Shown here piece after piece: positions 1-13,020 of a DNA stretch of 64,000 bases. The number at the start of each line of letters is the position of its first letter. The first letter of the stretch is position 1. The notes beneath the pieces are model-generated. The model did no database searches. It saw only the letters and a program-made list of their open reading frames with translations, and was not told where the DNA came from. Position numbers and translations under genes: made by a program. Source of the DNA: Ciona intestinalis (lineage: Eukaryota; Chordata; Ascidiacea; Phlebobranchia; Cionidae); contig NC_020170.2 of assembly GCF_000224145.3 (NCBI RefSeq), positions 4,604,646 through 4,668,645 on the forward strand, in the 5' to 3' direction.

Positions 1-372
1 ATGCAGTAGAAGTGCATATACAGTTCTAATTGGGAACGCATAATCCAATGGTTGTAATATTTAGTTTGGCGTTAAGTGACCAACTGGTAATCATTCGACC
101 ACATTACCCAGTGTTTAGTGATATATCCCTTGGGCCATCTGAGTGTTATTAAATAGTATGGTGCACCCCTAACAAGAACCTAAAAATTGATAAGTTAGAA
201 ACTGTTATACGTCAAAAAAACAAACCCTGGAGTCGCATATTCTGCTGTGTAGGATGAAGCACATTCTAAAAAGATGACGTTTCCCGCATGCGTATTTATA
301 GCTGTTAGACGTATAAGCATTTAATCTGCATGTGCATCGAGTTTAAAGCGATTTGCAAGAGGCGGATTACAT

Positions 373-3229
373 GAGCATTCCGACAATTACGTTTCGGCGG
401 AAACAACAGTTATTCTAACAACGGAAAACGAAATTATACAGATACAGCGCCGGGTAGTTTCGTCTTCAAAGAGTGTTTGCACCAGTTTTGGTACAACCGA
501 TCTTCGTCAAAATAGTTATTGAAGGACTAAATGCGTCATAGGAGGATAAGACACATTTTCATTGTTTGTTTTTTTTGTCCCATTTTGTAGTAAACAAAGA
601 ACATTCAAAGAATAAATACCGTTTTCTTACGACTTGTAAGGTTACGAGAGCGTTGTTAATTGTTGAAAACACAATCAGGATATTTAGATATTTTGTGCTA
701 AAAGTGTCTCATCTTACCCCACCCTACTATACTCTAAACGCCGGACTGTTAATTTTGGATTGGTATAGTAAAATGTATATATAACACAGCAATATATATA
801 TATAATCGAACCGTTATATTTTAGACAAGAACAAGAAATACGGTGCCTTGACATTAAGTGGAATAATAGCAGTCATAGTGTGTTCTGCACTTGTGGTCTT
901 AATTATAATCATCCTACTAATTAAAAGGTAGGAAATAATTAACTACAAATTGACACTTTGGTTGTGAAAATACAGATTTTCCACCATTTAAATAAGGAGA
1001 GCACAAACTTTGTTACATATCACTATTGTGTATTTGGTTATAACAAAAAAAAACTATTTTAATATACTTATATCAATATTTTTTAATATACTTATATCAA
1101 TATTTTTTGGTCTGGTATAAAAATAATTTTTGCTTCTTTATTGTATATAGCTAAGTTTCTTTTGCAATGTAGCAATATTTAATCACACACTGTTGCGGCT
1201 GGTAGCAATTTTAGCAGAATATATTTTAATAATCAACTAAATGATAAACTCACAGGTTTTGCTTCAACAAAAAACAACAAGAGAAAAATGATCGCGAAGA
1301 ATTAGGATCTGGTCTACCAACCAAAGATAAAGCGGTAATAGAGTTTTCTATTAAAATATTAACTTTACTCGTAATCTACTGGAGATAGACCTTTAAAGGT
1401 ATTATAAAACTTGCTACGGAAACTTATTATAAATGATTTGTAAAACTATGAGGCAAGCCAGGACACTTTTAGCACGTTATCCAAATAACCTGATCGTGTT
1501 TTAAACAATTAAGAACGGTCTATGGGAGTCGTGAGGATACGGTTTTATAACTTTTGCTATAATAAATGGAACGAGGAATTAGAATTAAAAGGCGTTCCCA
1601 TCTATCCCCACCCTTTATATAATATCCAACGTAAAACAAGATAGATATTACTTGTGATGTAGAACATATATGCAATTTAAAATAGCAAACAATATTTTCA
1701 GCCAAAACTTTAGTGTAATGATAAACATGTCATACGTTTATGTCCACTAACACTACCGCTCATACCAAACGCTGTACAAGTATATAAGTAATACACTTAT
1801 TCGTTCTGCATTATCGTGACGTGACGCCCTGGGATATATACGCTGGTGAACGCGATTAATGGCGAATGATAAATTCTCAATACGAACCACAGCAATACAC
1901 AAAAAACATAATTTTAATCAGTTAAAATCTTGAGCCCGGTAGGCAGAACAAAGTAAGCCCTATGTTTTCTCCAAGTATTTTGGGTTTAAACCGTTTTAAT
2001 AGAATAACGCCAAATATTTATTGTAACTCTATTATATACTTATGCTTTTTATAAACAACCTATTTTGTTACACGATTTTTAATTTTTAAACTTGCGTTTA
2101 AAAAACGCCATCTTGTTTTGATAAATCGTGCTCTGTGGCGATATCGTGACGTCATGTAAGGTGACGTCAGTGCTCGCATGTCGCATGTATCAAGTAAAAT
2201 TCAATTGATTATTGTTCAAACCGTTTGTGAGTATCCCCCCCTCTCCCCCCCAAAAAATAAAATCAGTTGTAAAGGCAATAACGGCCAAGCAGTGTCTGTA
2301 TATGACAAATGTCTTTTTTTGTGTGGTCCTACACCAAGGATTGACTTAAGTTATTATTTTTTTGTTTAGTATAGAACTTTTTTTCAGAGTTATCAATATT
2401 CCCTGGGGGACAACGAGTTAATAATTACTTCCGAAACTGTGGTTCCACTACGATCAGCTAGAACACCCACAAATCATAACGGTAACGATTAAGTTATAAA
2501 ATTTGCATGTATTTGTATGAATTATTTTAGTAACATGTTTCAGGTATGAATATTACTTGTATATACTTGTTTTTTACTGAGGTTCATGGGTTACACTTTA
2601 TAGTACGCGTCTGAAATGTTCAAGTAACATTCCATTTACCTGGAAACCATTACTTTATTGGTTGATGTCTTTGGGCTCCATTTATAATTGCATTTTACCA
2701 GTAACATTTTAATTTATAACACATTTCAGGTCACGCAGTAAACATAAAAGATGCTAAAAACAAGAAACACCGTGACCGATCCGAAAAATTAAAAGATCGC
2801 GGGGTGGAGGCGCCGTCTAGCGGTAGAAAAACAGGGGCAAACTCGACTTCCGCAAAAAAGAAAACTCTAAAGGCAAGAAACGCACAAAGAGCAGACGCAA
2901 ACAGAGAAAAAGAACGAAGGCGAAAAGTGGATAACAATAACGTTACCAGCAACAAAAACAATAACCGCAGAGTTGAGCAACGTTCTTCGGCAAATTCGCG
3001 CACTCAAATACGACCAAAGCAACGTCCGAGGGAGAGCAGCGACGATAGGCCGATTACTCGGGGCAGAAAGCCGAAAGCCGACCAACGTAGATCGAAAAAC
3101 AAAAGCCGGGATGCAGCAAAATCTGCCAAGACCCCGCCCGGTGGGCATGGGACGGACAAGAAAAAAACAAATCGCAGAAAATCACTGAAAAAAGTAATCG
3201 CTACCCCTTATTCTCGTTACAGAGCTTGA
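373..3229 (+). CDS. 3' part of a single-pass membrane protein with a long basic cytoplasmic tail
   Basis: I do not recognise the family. Four exons splice in phase: 825-927, 1256-1334, 2388-2481 and 2730-3229 (stop at 3227-3229). The first encodes a short charged stretch and one hydrophobic segment (LSGIIAVIVCSALVVLIII) followed by KR, so the topology is probably type I. The tail continues RFCFNKK and is about 220 residues, with the last exon extremely rich in Lys, Arg, Asn and Ser and ending SRYRA. A possible upstream stalk exon lies near 373-445 (Asn/Ser/Gly/Tyr-rich) and matches the phase, but its acceptor is uncertain. The ectodomain and start are missing, probably left of the window. The juxtamembrane exon resembles that of the CUB protein at 4385-8970 (LCYFDKKLRKK), so this may be a third, divergent relative. 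An ATTAAA at 3392-3397 could be the poly(A) signal. Confidence 0.6.
540..731 (+). mobile_element. MITE copy, 200-bp TIR family
   Basis: Right end CATCTTACCCCACCCTACTATA; internal TAGTAAACAAAGAACATTC and GTTAATTGTTGAAAACAC blocks match the family (see 32793-32994). Confidence 0.7.
1450..1621 (-). mobile_element. MITE copy, diverged
   Basis: Reverse orientation; shares GATCGTGTTTTAAACAATTA and GGGAGTCGTGAGGATACGG with the family. Inside an intron of the left-edge gene. Confidence 0.65.
2147..2169. promoter_or_regulatory. Pair of CRE-type palindromes
   Basis: Two perfect TGACGTCA octamers lie at 2147-2154 and 2162-2169, 15 bases apart, inside the 1335-2387 intron of the left-edge membrane protein. 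TGACGTCA is the binding site of CREB/ATF-type bZIP proteins. The pair could mark an internal promoter or enhancer. Only the motif is seen; function is inferred. Confidence 0.35.
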
Positions 3230-4384
3230 TTATATATTGATACAGACGTACACTGCATTATACTGCTATCTCGTTATATGTGATAGGTTTCAGAGTCGCT
3301 TACTTGTAGTTTCCAATTGTGAATCGTTGGTGAAACATCCTTTATGTTACGAGTATTCATCACTATCTTCGTTCTACATTGTAAACTGCTGATTAAATTT
3401 CTGAGATAAAAGAATGCACTTCGTTGAAGTTATACCATGGCGCCCTCTTTATAGAGGGCGCCATGAGTTATACCCATGCTTTGCAATCGTGCAATTCATA
3501 AACGTTATTTTTAACCTACTACGTCATACGGGGTTACTACAGGTCACCATATAAGTAGGAAAATGGTCGTAAACACATATTGTTAGTACCTACCAGTCGT
3601 TCTGATGATACTCGACTTGCTATTGCACATCCTCCTTATGTAGTATTGTCAGTTGATAATGGAAATCAAAGCTACAGCTAAGAAAATCTATAAAACTATG
3701 CTAAACCTTTACACAAACATTATTTACACTTTGGTTTATCAGAGTACAATAGCCAACGTTCAAAACAGCTCTGTGTATTACATATACAAATTCCCACGCT
3801 ACTCTAAAATCTGAACTCCAAAAAGCATGTAGGCCTATAGGCTAAACAGCATTCAAGCAGTCAGTTTAAAACGTGTCGAGAGAAAAAAGGAGCAAAGTGC
3901 GCGCGCCGATCTTTTATTATGACTGCGCTTTAAAGAGAAGGCGGGAAAAGAAACCCCAGGCATATTGATGTCAGATACACATTTGAGAACGACGAAGGTA
4001 TTGCGATTTAATTACAATAGTACAATTGTGTATCAAGCTATAGATATGGGCAGCTACAAAACATCCGTTACATTTTTTTTTCAATTGTGATATATTAAAA
4101 AAATAACACAAACACTTGTTGTATAAAGTTATACACAAGTAATGTTTACCGTGGTTGTCAAGTGCAATGCATATTAACGCAATGTCGCAACGTAAGGTAT
4201 ACAGATAAACAAATAAGTTTAAAATAGATTCTATTAAGATCTGTGTATAGATATAGCTAATCAAGTCCTAATATTATACGAGAATATAAAGAGAACATAC
4301 TTCAAAAAGCAAAGTGTGTGGGGCTTCTACATTATCCAGAGTAAGGGCCTACAAAGACGTTACCCACATAAAATAGAGGCTCCC
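3230..4384. other. Convergent intergenic region
   Basis: Lies between the ends of a plus-strand and a minus-strand gene. It holds a perfect short inverted repeat at 3436-3465 and, at 3913-3918, a TTTATT that reads AATAAA on the minus strand and suits the 3' end of the gene at 4385-8970. I see no supported gene; the open frames here are short and lack splice partners. Confidence 0.6.
3436..3465. repeat. Perfect 13-bp inverted repeat with 4-base loop
   Basis: Arms CATGGCGCCCTCT at 3436-3448 and its exact complement at 3453-3465 surround a TTAT loop. It is much more GC-rich than its surroundings. It could be a fold-back element remnant or a transcript hairpin downstream of the gene ending at 3229. 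Confidence 0.6.
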
Positions 4385-7300
4385 TTATAAACGAGAGGTT
4401 TCCCTTTTGCCTTTTTGCTCAACTTCCCAAGTGCTAAGCACTCGTTTCATGGTGCTGCCCTGTTCACCATCGCTGCCACTACAGTAGTCTTCATCAACTT
4501 CCAACTTTTTGACTCTCGGCTTCGGGATTGGGGGTAGCGGTCTGGTAAACCCGACAGTTTTTGGTATGGTCCGCACCCTCTTATTATTACTCTGTGTGTG
4601 CTGTCTATGGTTACTGTGTCGATGACGATGGTGGTGGTGATGATGGTGCATGGTCATAGCGTGCTGGTTATGGTATATCATACTGGGGTGAGGGGCGGAG
4701 GGAACTTGTCTTGGCATGTTTCTTATGGAGTAAGATACCGAATTTCTTCTTGAACCCGGCTGTATATCTGTGTGTTATGATGCGTTAATTTGACATAACC
4801 TACGTTTAAGTTAGCTTTTTGCATACAATAACGAAGATCAGAATAATGAAAACAACACAAAGAGGAAAATCAGCAACAAAACGTTAAAAAACAAACTTCA
4901 AAAGCTACAAGACAACTATAAAGTTGATTAACTTGTACTTACTCGGATCTGCTGACAAAGAACGCATGGAAACTGTGCGAGCCATTCCTGGCAACGAATC
5001 AGTTCGGTGCTGTTAAAAACATAGAGTAAGGTACGAATACTAATAGCATAATAAGTGTAAAATATAATTCAATACACTTAATGGTGAAATAGTGAATACA
5101 ACATTATGAACCTAGTGTCCTACCAAAGGATTTCCGGTGACAGAACCTGCTGTTTCTCTCGCTTTATCTTCAGAAATCTTCTTTCTTAACTTTTTATCAA
5201 AGTAACATCTGCAGGTATAAACAGAATGTCTTATATGTTTTGCATTCCAAACTTTATTATCGCAAACTTATTATTTGGATATATTTTATGCGGATGAGGT
5301 CTCACGCCTTAGAACGCTATAGGATACGTATGGCATAGGCCAGAGATGGCAAATTATTAAAACTCATCTGCATGTATACGGTATATGCTTTGTACGCGAC
5401 CCCACAAACAATGTATTCCGAAATTTATTGGTTTAATATGTTCTATTCTATGTCCTATATATCTAAGGTCATCGAACCCCTATATTAGCCGTATGACTTG
5501 GGCCAAAGTTTGGCACATTATTTAAATCTAACTTACAGTTTTATCAAAAGGATGGCGAATGCAAGAAGAACTAGCGATGAAACAGCAGCAATGATGATAA
5601 TGAGATGAGTTGTTGAAAGACCTCCTCTTTTACGTTTCAAAGTATCGTTCGTCGTAATAACAGAAGGTATTACTACGTTTACTGAAAAAGGAAAAGAGTT
5701 GGGTTAACATAGTTTAGTCTAGAAAGTAAATAAACAAAAACCGCATACATGTACATTGCCATTAGGTGGATAATGTAAACAAGGTTGGGTTTCTTACACA
5801 GCAGCCACCGAAAGTATAAGTTAAATAAGTTCACATAGTAATTGATCTTGGTCATGACTTGGTGCATTCTCATATCATTTTTATAGAATTTCTGGAATGG
5901 CGTTCTGGTGATTTCTATCCGTAACCTAGCATTGCCAGTGTTTAAATGGATAACATACTATCAAATTGCAAACCTGGTTGACGATACTCTCCATATACTT
6001 GTGGATCATCATCAATATGAGGGTACTCAGTCTCAGAAGCATACAAGTTTTCAGTAGTGGTTCTTGGTCTAAAAAGAGCGCCTCTGTTCGACGAGAATGT
6101 GTTGCTACTCACACTGCTTGGACTTCTTCTTGGAGTGCTTGTAGTTCGTCTTCGATTTGCAAGGACAAGGCCGCCCACCGTTGTCGTCGGTCTATGCAAA
6201 GTTTTGTGTTTAATTTGTATATGTGGGACGGACGAGACGAGAAAATAAGTGTCCCATCTTTTCATTCTATTTTCTCATCCCATTTGGTAGCAAACAAACA
6301 ACATTCAAAAAACTATTTTCACAGCTCCCATATAGACCGTTGTTAATTGTTTAAAACACGATGTTTGGATATTATGTGCTAAATTTGTCCTGTTTCCCCC
6401 ACTATACCATAGAAAAGCTGCAAAAATATTAAAATGACGCCAATGTTACAAACGACAATATCATTCCTCGATTGGGGCCTTGTTAGTGCCCCCGAATAAG
6501 TAAAGAGTTTGGTATCTTATGTACAATATAGTTTGTCAGGTCGTAAGTTATCTAATATCGATAGTTAAAATGTGATGCCTACCTCCTCGGTCGAGCAGGT
6601 ATCCGAGCTCCTCCAGTGTTGGTACGAGTGGGCTGAGTCGGTACAGGACGAGAATCAATCCATCCACCGACATCACTTGGACTGTATAATTTTTGTTAAT
6701 TTAAGTTACGATAAATGTAACAAAGGCGAACTCTATTTATTAAACACAGAAAACACGATAATGAAATATGGAATATTATGTGCGGTATCATGGAATATGA
6801 TTACAACGGCAAAAATATAATTTATATATGTTGTTGTCGCCAGGTGTATACGGGAAGTGTGAAAGATCTATTGGCGTTTGTTTTTTTCGGTGATCTTAAA
6901 CCAAGATTATCCTAAAGAACCAAGGTTCGGGGGTTAAAGATCACAAAAACAAAAGCCAGAATGCCCTCCCCACACTTATAATAATATCATTACAAATAAA
7001 AGTGCATACATACTCGGTTGATGCAGTGGTGGTTGTTTGTCCTGCAGGAGTACTTTGGACATAGACGAGCCTCCCAGGGCGTCGTGGTCGACTTGCTGGA
7101 GACGGCATCGAGTTCACTTGTGAATTGAAGCTGTTGATGTTCACTTTACCGCTCGTGTTGTCAGTGGTCGTAACAGTACTTGCTGAAATTCATATTTTAA
7201 AATCATAAGTTGTAACATTAGTATTTCTATAAAAATAAAACGTAGAATTAAGCCAAATAAGAGTCAGCCTTTTTAAGTAATCATTTATTTCTGCTAAGTT

Positions 7301-8970
7301 GTTTTATGATATTTAAAAATCGTAGAAACAGAGGCATAGCTTTGATCACAAATCACCATCATAAAGTAAGCAAACCTACGTCGAAATCCGGCCCTTTCTC
7401 TCGTCAATTTATATGCAATGGAGAAGCCGCGAAACCTCCCTCGTGTACGGTCTGTCTGCAGATCAAGACGGAGAAAGGTTCCTACAAACAAATGACATTT
7501 ATATATACAGTGCAGTGGGGTTAAGGTCGGAAGCTCCTAAACTCCATATTTCCTAATCGTGTTTTGAACAACGAGTCGTGAGGATGCAGTTTTCTGATTC
7601 TTCAAATATTCTTTCTTTACTACCAAACGGGAGGATAAAAAAACAAAACAAGCCCCATCTTACCCCAACTTACTTTATATACGTCCTGAATTGAAATCGG
7701 GATATATAACAAATGTCTTACCACTGGACACGTAATTTCCCGGTCGCTTCTTTCCACAAAATCGTCCCTGTGACTTCCCAATACTAGCATCGATAACCTT
7801 GAAATCAGATTTTTTTGGTAAGTACAAATTCTTAAACTGTACCATTACACATTATATTTACTTACATCGACGTACTGCTGTCGACAGGAATCCTCTCCAG
7901 CAGCTGCCATATTTAAGTCTCTGAATAAGATCATAACTCTCCAGCCGACAGCAGCTTGAATGCTTTATAGAAAACAAAATTATTATATCACCGCTAACTG
8001 AAACCATATGGATAGTAAAAGTATTTAGAAGGCCATGCTAAAATGGCTGCCCTTTACATATTGTATACAAGCACTTACATCCACGTGCATTGTGTCTGCG
8101 TTCCAGCAAGATGTGGATAGTTTGGACTTTTAAGATATTTCCAGCGTAATCCTGCTCTCATTCGTACGACGCAAGTCCCTAACGGTGTGAAAATACTGAT
8201 TATGTCATATAGGATGGAGGAAAGACGGTACACATTTAGCACATAATATTCAAATATCCTGATCGCATTTTGAACAATTAACAACGGTCTATAGAAATCG
8301 CAAAGATACGGTTTTATAATTCTTGGAAAGTACTTTGTTTATTAGACCAAATGAGACGAAAATAATAGAATAAAAAGGTGTCCTGTCTTTCTCCACTCTA
8401 CTGTAGGTTTTCACAGTTAATTGTAACCCAGAATAGACTGTCAAACATATATGTGTTGTATAATGCGTTAGACTTGAATTTAGGTTCATTATAAACAGTT
8501 TACTTACACCCGGGATCTCTTATTGGTGTCTCTCCATTCGATAATCTTTTTGGTGGTATAATACGCGATGTTACACCTGGAGTGAATCACATTAAACATA
8601 TAGACAACACACAAACGAGAACAACGCACTCAATTTTATTTAACATGAATAAACTATCTCGTGTATACGTTTGCAAGTTATTTTACTTTTCGAACAGCAG
8701 TCTCGAATATTAGATGTATGGGACGAGAAAATAGAATAGAAAAGTTTGCCTTCTTGTTCTTACCTCACCTTACTATGATACTTACACAAAGTCACACGAG
8801 ATCAGTCCATACTATTTATAACGTATTATGTGTACTGCAAAATATATGTCACATTACTGCCAGTGACTGTCTTGCCTGTCTTAAACATTCATTGACAAAG
8901 CCAAACGTTACCCACCTTGAACGATGAACAACACAAAAAGAAGAGCACAAACTTTAGGAAATAAAAACAT
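4385..8970 (-). CDS. CUB-domain single-pass membrane protein (paralogue A)
   Basis: Complete 13-exon model of about 554 residues, all phases agreeing: 8916-8970, 8508-8576, 8079-8178, 7866-7962, 7722-7797, 7376-7481, 7014-7178, 6583-6681, 5974-6191, 5537-5681, 5124-5208, 4943-5009, 4385-4767. A signal peptide starts MFLFPKVCALLFVLFIVQ. Residues about 43-165 form a CUB domain: four cysteines in CUB spacing, SPNYP, QCTW, GRFCG, and a C-terminal FLRLDLQTDR...GFSIAY strand pair. A Thr/Arg/Pro-rich basic stalk follows, then a membrane segment near 353-374 (HLIIIIAAVSSLVLLAFAILL). The tail carries a run of seven His and RPLPPIP, which fits a class I SH3-binding motif. CUB domains are extracellular modules that bind ligands or partners; the ligand here is unknown. 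AATAAA is at 3913-3918. It is a paralogue of the gene at 20237-26244. Confidence 0.82.
6250..6409 (+). mobile_element. MITE copy
   Basis: Shares GGTAGCAAACAAACAACATTC and GACCGTTGTTAATTGTTTAA with the family; within an intron of CUB gene A. Confidence 0.65.
7512..7680 (-). mobile_element. MITE copy, diverged
   Basis: Contains GAGTCGTGAGGATGCAGTTTT and an end CCCCATCTTACCCC; intron of CUB gene A. Confidence 0.6.
8206..8405 (-). mobile_element. MITE copy
   Basis: Contains TAGCACATAATATTCAAATA, AACAATTAACAACGGTCTAT and an end CTCCACTCTACTGTA; intron of CUB gene A. Confidence 0.65.
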
Positions 8971-9728
8971 GACTTCAATAATCGTTTTTTAAGTCATATT
9001 TTTATTGAAGTTATTTTACCTAATAAATTTGAGCACTAAATAACTATACTTATACAGGGGCTATTTGTCTATTAAATAGAAGATTTAACTGTTGGTATAC
9101 CTTTACTCGGGCATGTTTTACACTCTAAGCGGCAACCTAATCCTACATATATATATACCCTTAGGCGATCACATCGCTTTTGTCAGTAAATGTTTTTTCA
9201 ATCCACACCCGTATTCTAGAAGTACTTTTACATTGTCTTAGAAAACGTATCATTTCCTAACTAAAAACCTATCAACCCTGCATTTTTGTCACACTTACGA
9301 AACTAACACAACCAGAGAGACTTTAGTGCTACCGACAACGAATCACATTTCTATTGGTCGAAAAGTAGACAGGCAGGCGAAATTAGGCCTCCGGGCATAC
9401 AATGACTTCTACGTTGTACCAAATTCGACTCGTTCATTGAAACAAATTATACACATTCTTCTATTCGCAATTAGTAAACATTTAACGCCAGACCCCGGTG
9501 GATTCTTAATCGAATTCTAAATCGAAAAAAAAGGCACTTAGTTATGGTTAAGAGTTTTGATGAAACAACTTACTATGGTTATATATTGAAATATTACGCA
9601 TTTTCAAAGACATATCACAGTACTCCATGTAAAAAAATCTTATGAAATATACACAGTGATAAAAAATTATAAAATAGCTCAAATGACTAAAAGATTTAAG
9701 TTGTAACTGCGGGTATACGCTGCAAGAA
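8971..9728. other. Intergenic spacer, nothing clear
   Basis: Lies upstream of the CUB gene and downstream of the first NTPase, so it should hold the CUB promoter. I see AT-rich sequence, no supported exon and no strong regulatory motif. Confidence 0.5.
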
Positions 9729-12700
9729 TTATATAAGCTTTTCAGGAAGCTCGCGTAACTGATTGTGGACTTTCATGGTAATTCGTTCAGTTGAATCATT
9801 AACCTCCCGACAACGACGAACCACATTGTCATACAAGTCAAGTAGTCGTCCTTTGTGAACACTTTCACCGTAGTTGCTCACTGCCCATGCATGTATGTAA
9901 TAAGGGGGGCGCACACTGCTTTCTTCTTCGGCATCAAAGAACTTTTGATAGCAGCGAATAGCTTCCTGGTGCTCCCCTATAGCAGTAAAGAACTTCCCAC
10001 AGTGAACAAAGCACTTGAAAGCAACCATTTCATCCGTGTTACTACAAGCATCACGAAACAGTTCGTTGCAGACAGCCCTTCCTTCTTCAATAAACTCTGC
10101 GATCGAAACATCTGAAAAGTGGCTAATATGTTTAATTAAGTAAGAAAGCTTTAATTCGCCGTATACTAAGAACACGGAACAAAACCTCACCTCTAACTAG
10201 ACTTGTGTGTATTCTGACCATTTGCCTTTGCATTCTCAGTTCGTTGTACACGCTCCCTTTTGTTTCTCTTGCTAATCCATGTTCGTACAATTGATAATCC
10301 AATGTTCTGTTTTTCTGTATAGCATTCTCGCAATCCAATTTGAGTTGCCTCAATTCCCTCTTTTTCATGTTTGAATCCGTTTGCAGCTTATTTGTAATCA
10401 GTTTGATCGGGACTACTCCTGCAAGTTGCGAAATATGCTCATGAAGGAGACCAGTGCCAAACTGATTGCGACATTTCCGAGAAATTGCAAACGTCATGTT
10501 AGACATCCACAATCTACGTTTATGTTCTTCGTAGGTTGCGTTATCTTGGTCAAATATTACTCGACTCGCGGAATGCAAAATAGAGGCTATTCTTTCTCCA
10601 AAAAATATATTAGCATAGTCATTTTCTTCCAAAAAGACTCGACAGTGCCTTAACTCTTGCAGAATTTGTAATGATGTCACTGGATTTGCTTCCAATGTTT
10701 CCTTAACTTGGGTTAACCTTGTGCTTACCTGGCCATCAGCACAAAGCTTTTGTAAAAATTGGAAGTCATGGCTATCTGGGCGAAGAATCAAAACTTTTTG
10801 TATGTAGTTGTCGATAAACCCAGGACCGAGTTTGTTGCCAGCATTTCGACATTCTTCTATCAACTTGTCCACATCACGAGTGTCTTGTCCTTCACGGTGG
10901 ATGTTCTCAAATTCTGGAAAAGACATGCTTCGGTTGAATGCAACTTCGCATACGATTTCAAAAGCCTTCTGCAGATATTTGTTACATCTTTCCTTGTACT
11001 CGAGCGCTAGACGGCAACCGTGAGCTCCGAACACTTCGTATACGTGACCAATCAAAAGTTGAAACATAGGGTCGTCTCCATTGCCAATATTCATAGGTCC
11101 AATGTGGTCTAAAAGACTTAGTATGTGTGGCAAAAGTCTTAGCACCCTTTTCATGTACTTCTTTTGTCTCAGGTCCTTGCAGCTCACAGAAGCGATCACT
11201 TCAACGGCGCATACAATGGGGTTAACATCCCGAGATATCTCCTTGCAGGTGCGAAATGCGTGAAACACGACTTCGTGGAATGTCATGTCACCATTATTGT
11301 TCACGCTGCACAATTCGTGTCTTTTCAGTTTTTGGATAAGATAATCGGCGTCCCTTCTGTTGGCAACACGCGCATTTCGAGTTTCATCAAAGCTACGGAA
11401 ATATTGGCAAAACCTTTTCACCAAAAAACGTGGTATGCATGTGTAATGAAGGTAGGATAAGCATTTCAGTACTTTCCAAACTTGCAAACTTCTCGTTTCG
11501 TTTGGCTGACCTGGTTTAAATTGCATCGTAATTGCGTGGAAGATGTGGTGGACACTAGGACCGTACTCATCCTCAAGGAGTTCACTTTCAAGTTCACGGA
11601 CTGATACTTCATCTTTCTTTAATCTCTCTATGTAAGTAACGTAAGATAATTTATACTCTTTGCAATAAGCTTTTGCTGTACGGATACCTAAGGGTGAACC
11701 ACTAAATCGTTTCCAAATGTCAATAGCAGATTGTCTCTCTTGTCGCGAAGCACCAGTACAGTCTGGAAGAAGGTAGTTTATAGCTTCGTTTTGGATGAAA
11801 CCTTCAACTTTGATATGTTTGTACACTCTATTTTGTTCGCGATAAAGACTTTCCCTTTCTTCTGTTTGAAGAGTATTGCCAAGCATTCTGGTAGTTTTGT
11901 AAACGTGAATGGGTGACTCTGACCGCGGTACGTTTTTACCTAGACAACATTCAAAATCAAGAAACAGTTCATAGTCGCCAGGATCAACATTTTTTTGGGA
12001 GACATCCTCCGCAATAATAAGTACAGGAATACTAAGAGAAATTAGGAGGTTGACGAATGACTCTGAACGATTGTTTTGTAAAGCGCCAAGGACGGAATCT
12101 TGTGGCGCCGAATCCTCGGGAGCTAGATTATTTCTGTATATCTCTGCAACTAGATCGGTAAATGAATGCTTTACACTCTGCTTTTTGTCTTTACATTCCA
12201 TATGCCACCGTACGCTCAGAGGCGCCTCACAATAGGGAAATTCTCGGGCTATCTTTCGCATGATCTGGGACTTTCCTGCTCCTGGGAATCCATAACAATG
12301 AATAATAGCATCGCAGTGTCTGTGCTCTGAAGCAGCAGATCGGACAGATTTATAACTTTGTGTTTCTTTAAAATGCGCTATAAGTTGACCTACACTGCTA
12401 ATCGATCGTTGAAGTCTGTGTTGTGAGCTTGAGGGTTCTCCTAAAAATCGCACATATATGTAACTGTGGTAAAGATGTTAAATAAACAATACATCTATAT
12501 CTTCGCTCAAGCAGTCGGCTAAATTAACAGCTAAATTAAGTTTACTTTTACCACGAGACAGTACGCAATTTAGAAAAACATATCTTTACCTTTTGCATTA
12601 CCGATGGGAAAAGACTACCTTAGACGTACAAACTTAGATTATAACAATCTATAAAAGCATATTTACCTGCAACTACGTTCAGCTGACCGCATTGTTCAAT

Positions 12701-12733
12701 AACTACAGTACTGCTTGTATGGTCGTTGGCCAT
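9729..12733 (-). CDS. NB-ARC-type STAND NTPase with TPR-like C-terminus (paralogue 1)
   Basis: Three exons splice in phase into about 899 residues: 12667-12733 (start MANDHTSSTVV), 10191-12440 and 9729-10111. The nucleotide-binding domain is clear: Walker A GFPGAGKSQ (about 73-81), Walker B VLIIAEDV (about 162-169), an NB-ARC-like sensor VYKTTR (about 202-207) and FSGSPLG (about 268-274), corresponding to the GxPL motif. The order and spacing match the AP-ATPase (Apaf-1/CED-4/plant R-protein) branch of STAND switches, which change shape on nucleotide exchange. The rest is alpha-helical; the last exon encodes TPR-like helices (AIRCYQKFFD). There is no CARD, Death or TIR domain: only about 60 residues precede the NTPase. 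The protein should be cytosolic. A tandem paralogue lies at 15593-19159. The role is unknown; defence or cell-death signalling is inference from the class. Confidence 0.85.
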
Positions 12734-13020
12734 ATTTGTTAAGTGAAACACTATACTTAACTCTGTAATTGCTTGTATACACATAAACGAGAATATAGAG
12801 CAACAATAATGGTAGCAGAACTATAGAATTTTGTCAAATGTAACACTTCTTAGTCTTCTAAGGGATCTGATTTATTTATCTCGTATTTGACCTTCAAATC
12901 GCCTGACTAACAGTAACAACGACACATAAACACCAAATATATATGTTCCGGAAAACAAAGCACAAGTTTGTATAACGCGTGACACAAAGTCCAATCGTAT
13001 CGAGTTTCCGTGTTTACATG

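Noticed and set aside
2731..3148. Open frames on the minus strand and in the other plus frame over the basic tail exon
   Set aside because: Shadows of the low-complexity coding exon 2730-3229; no signals of their own.
9855..12235. Several plus-strand open frames of 60-98 codons
   Set aside because: Antisense shadows of the NTPase 1 exons.
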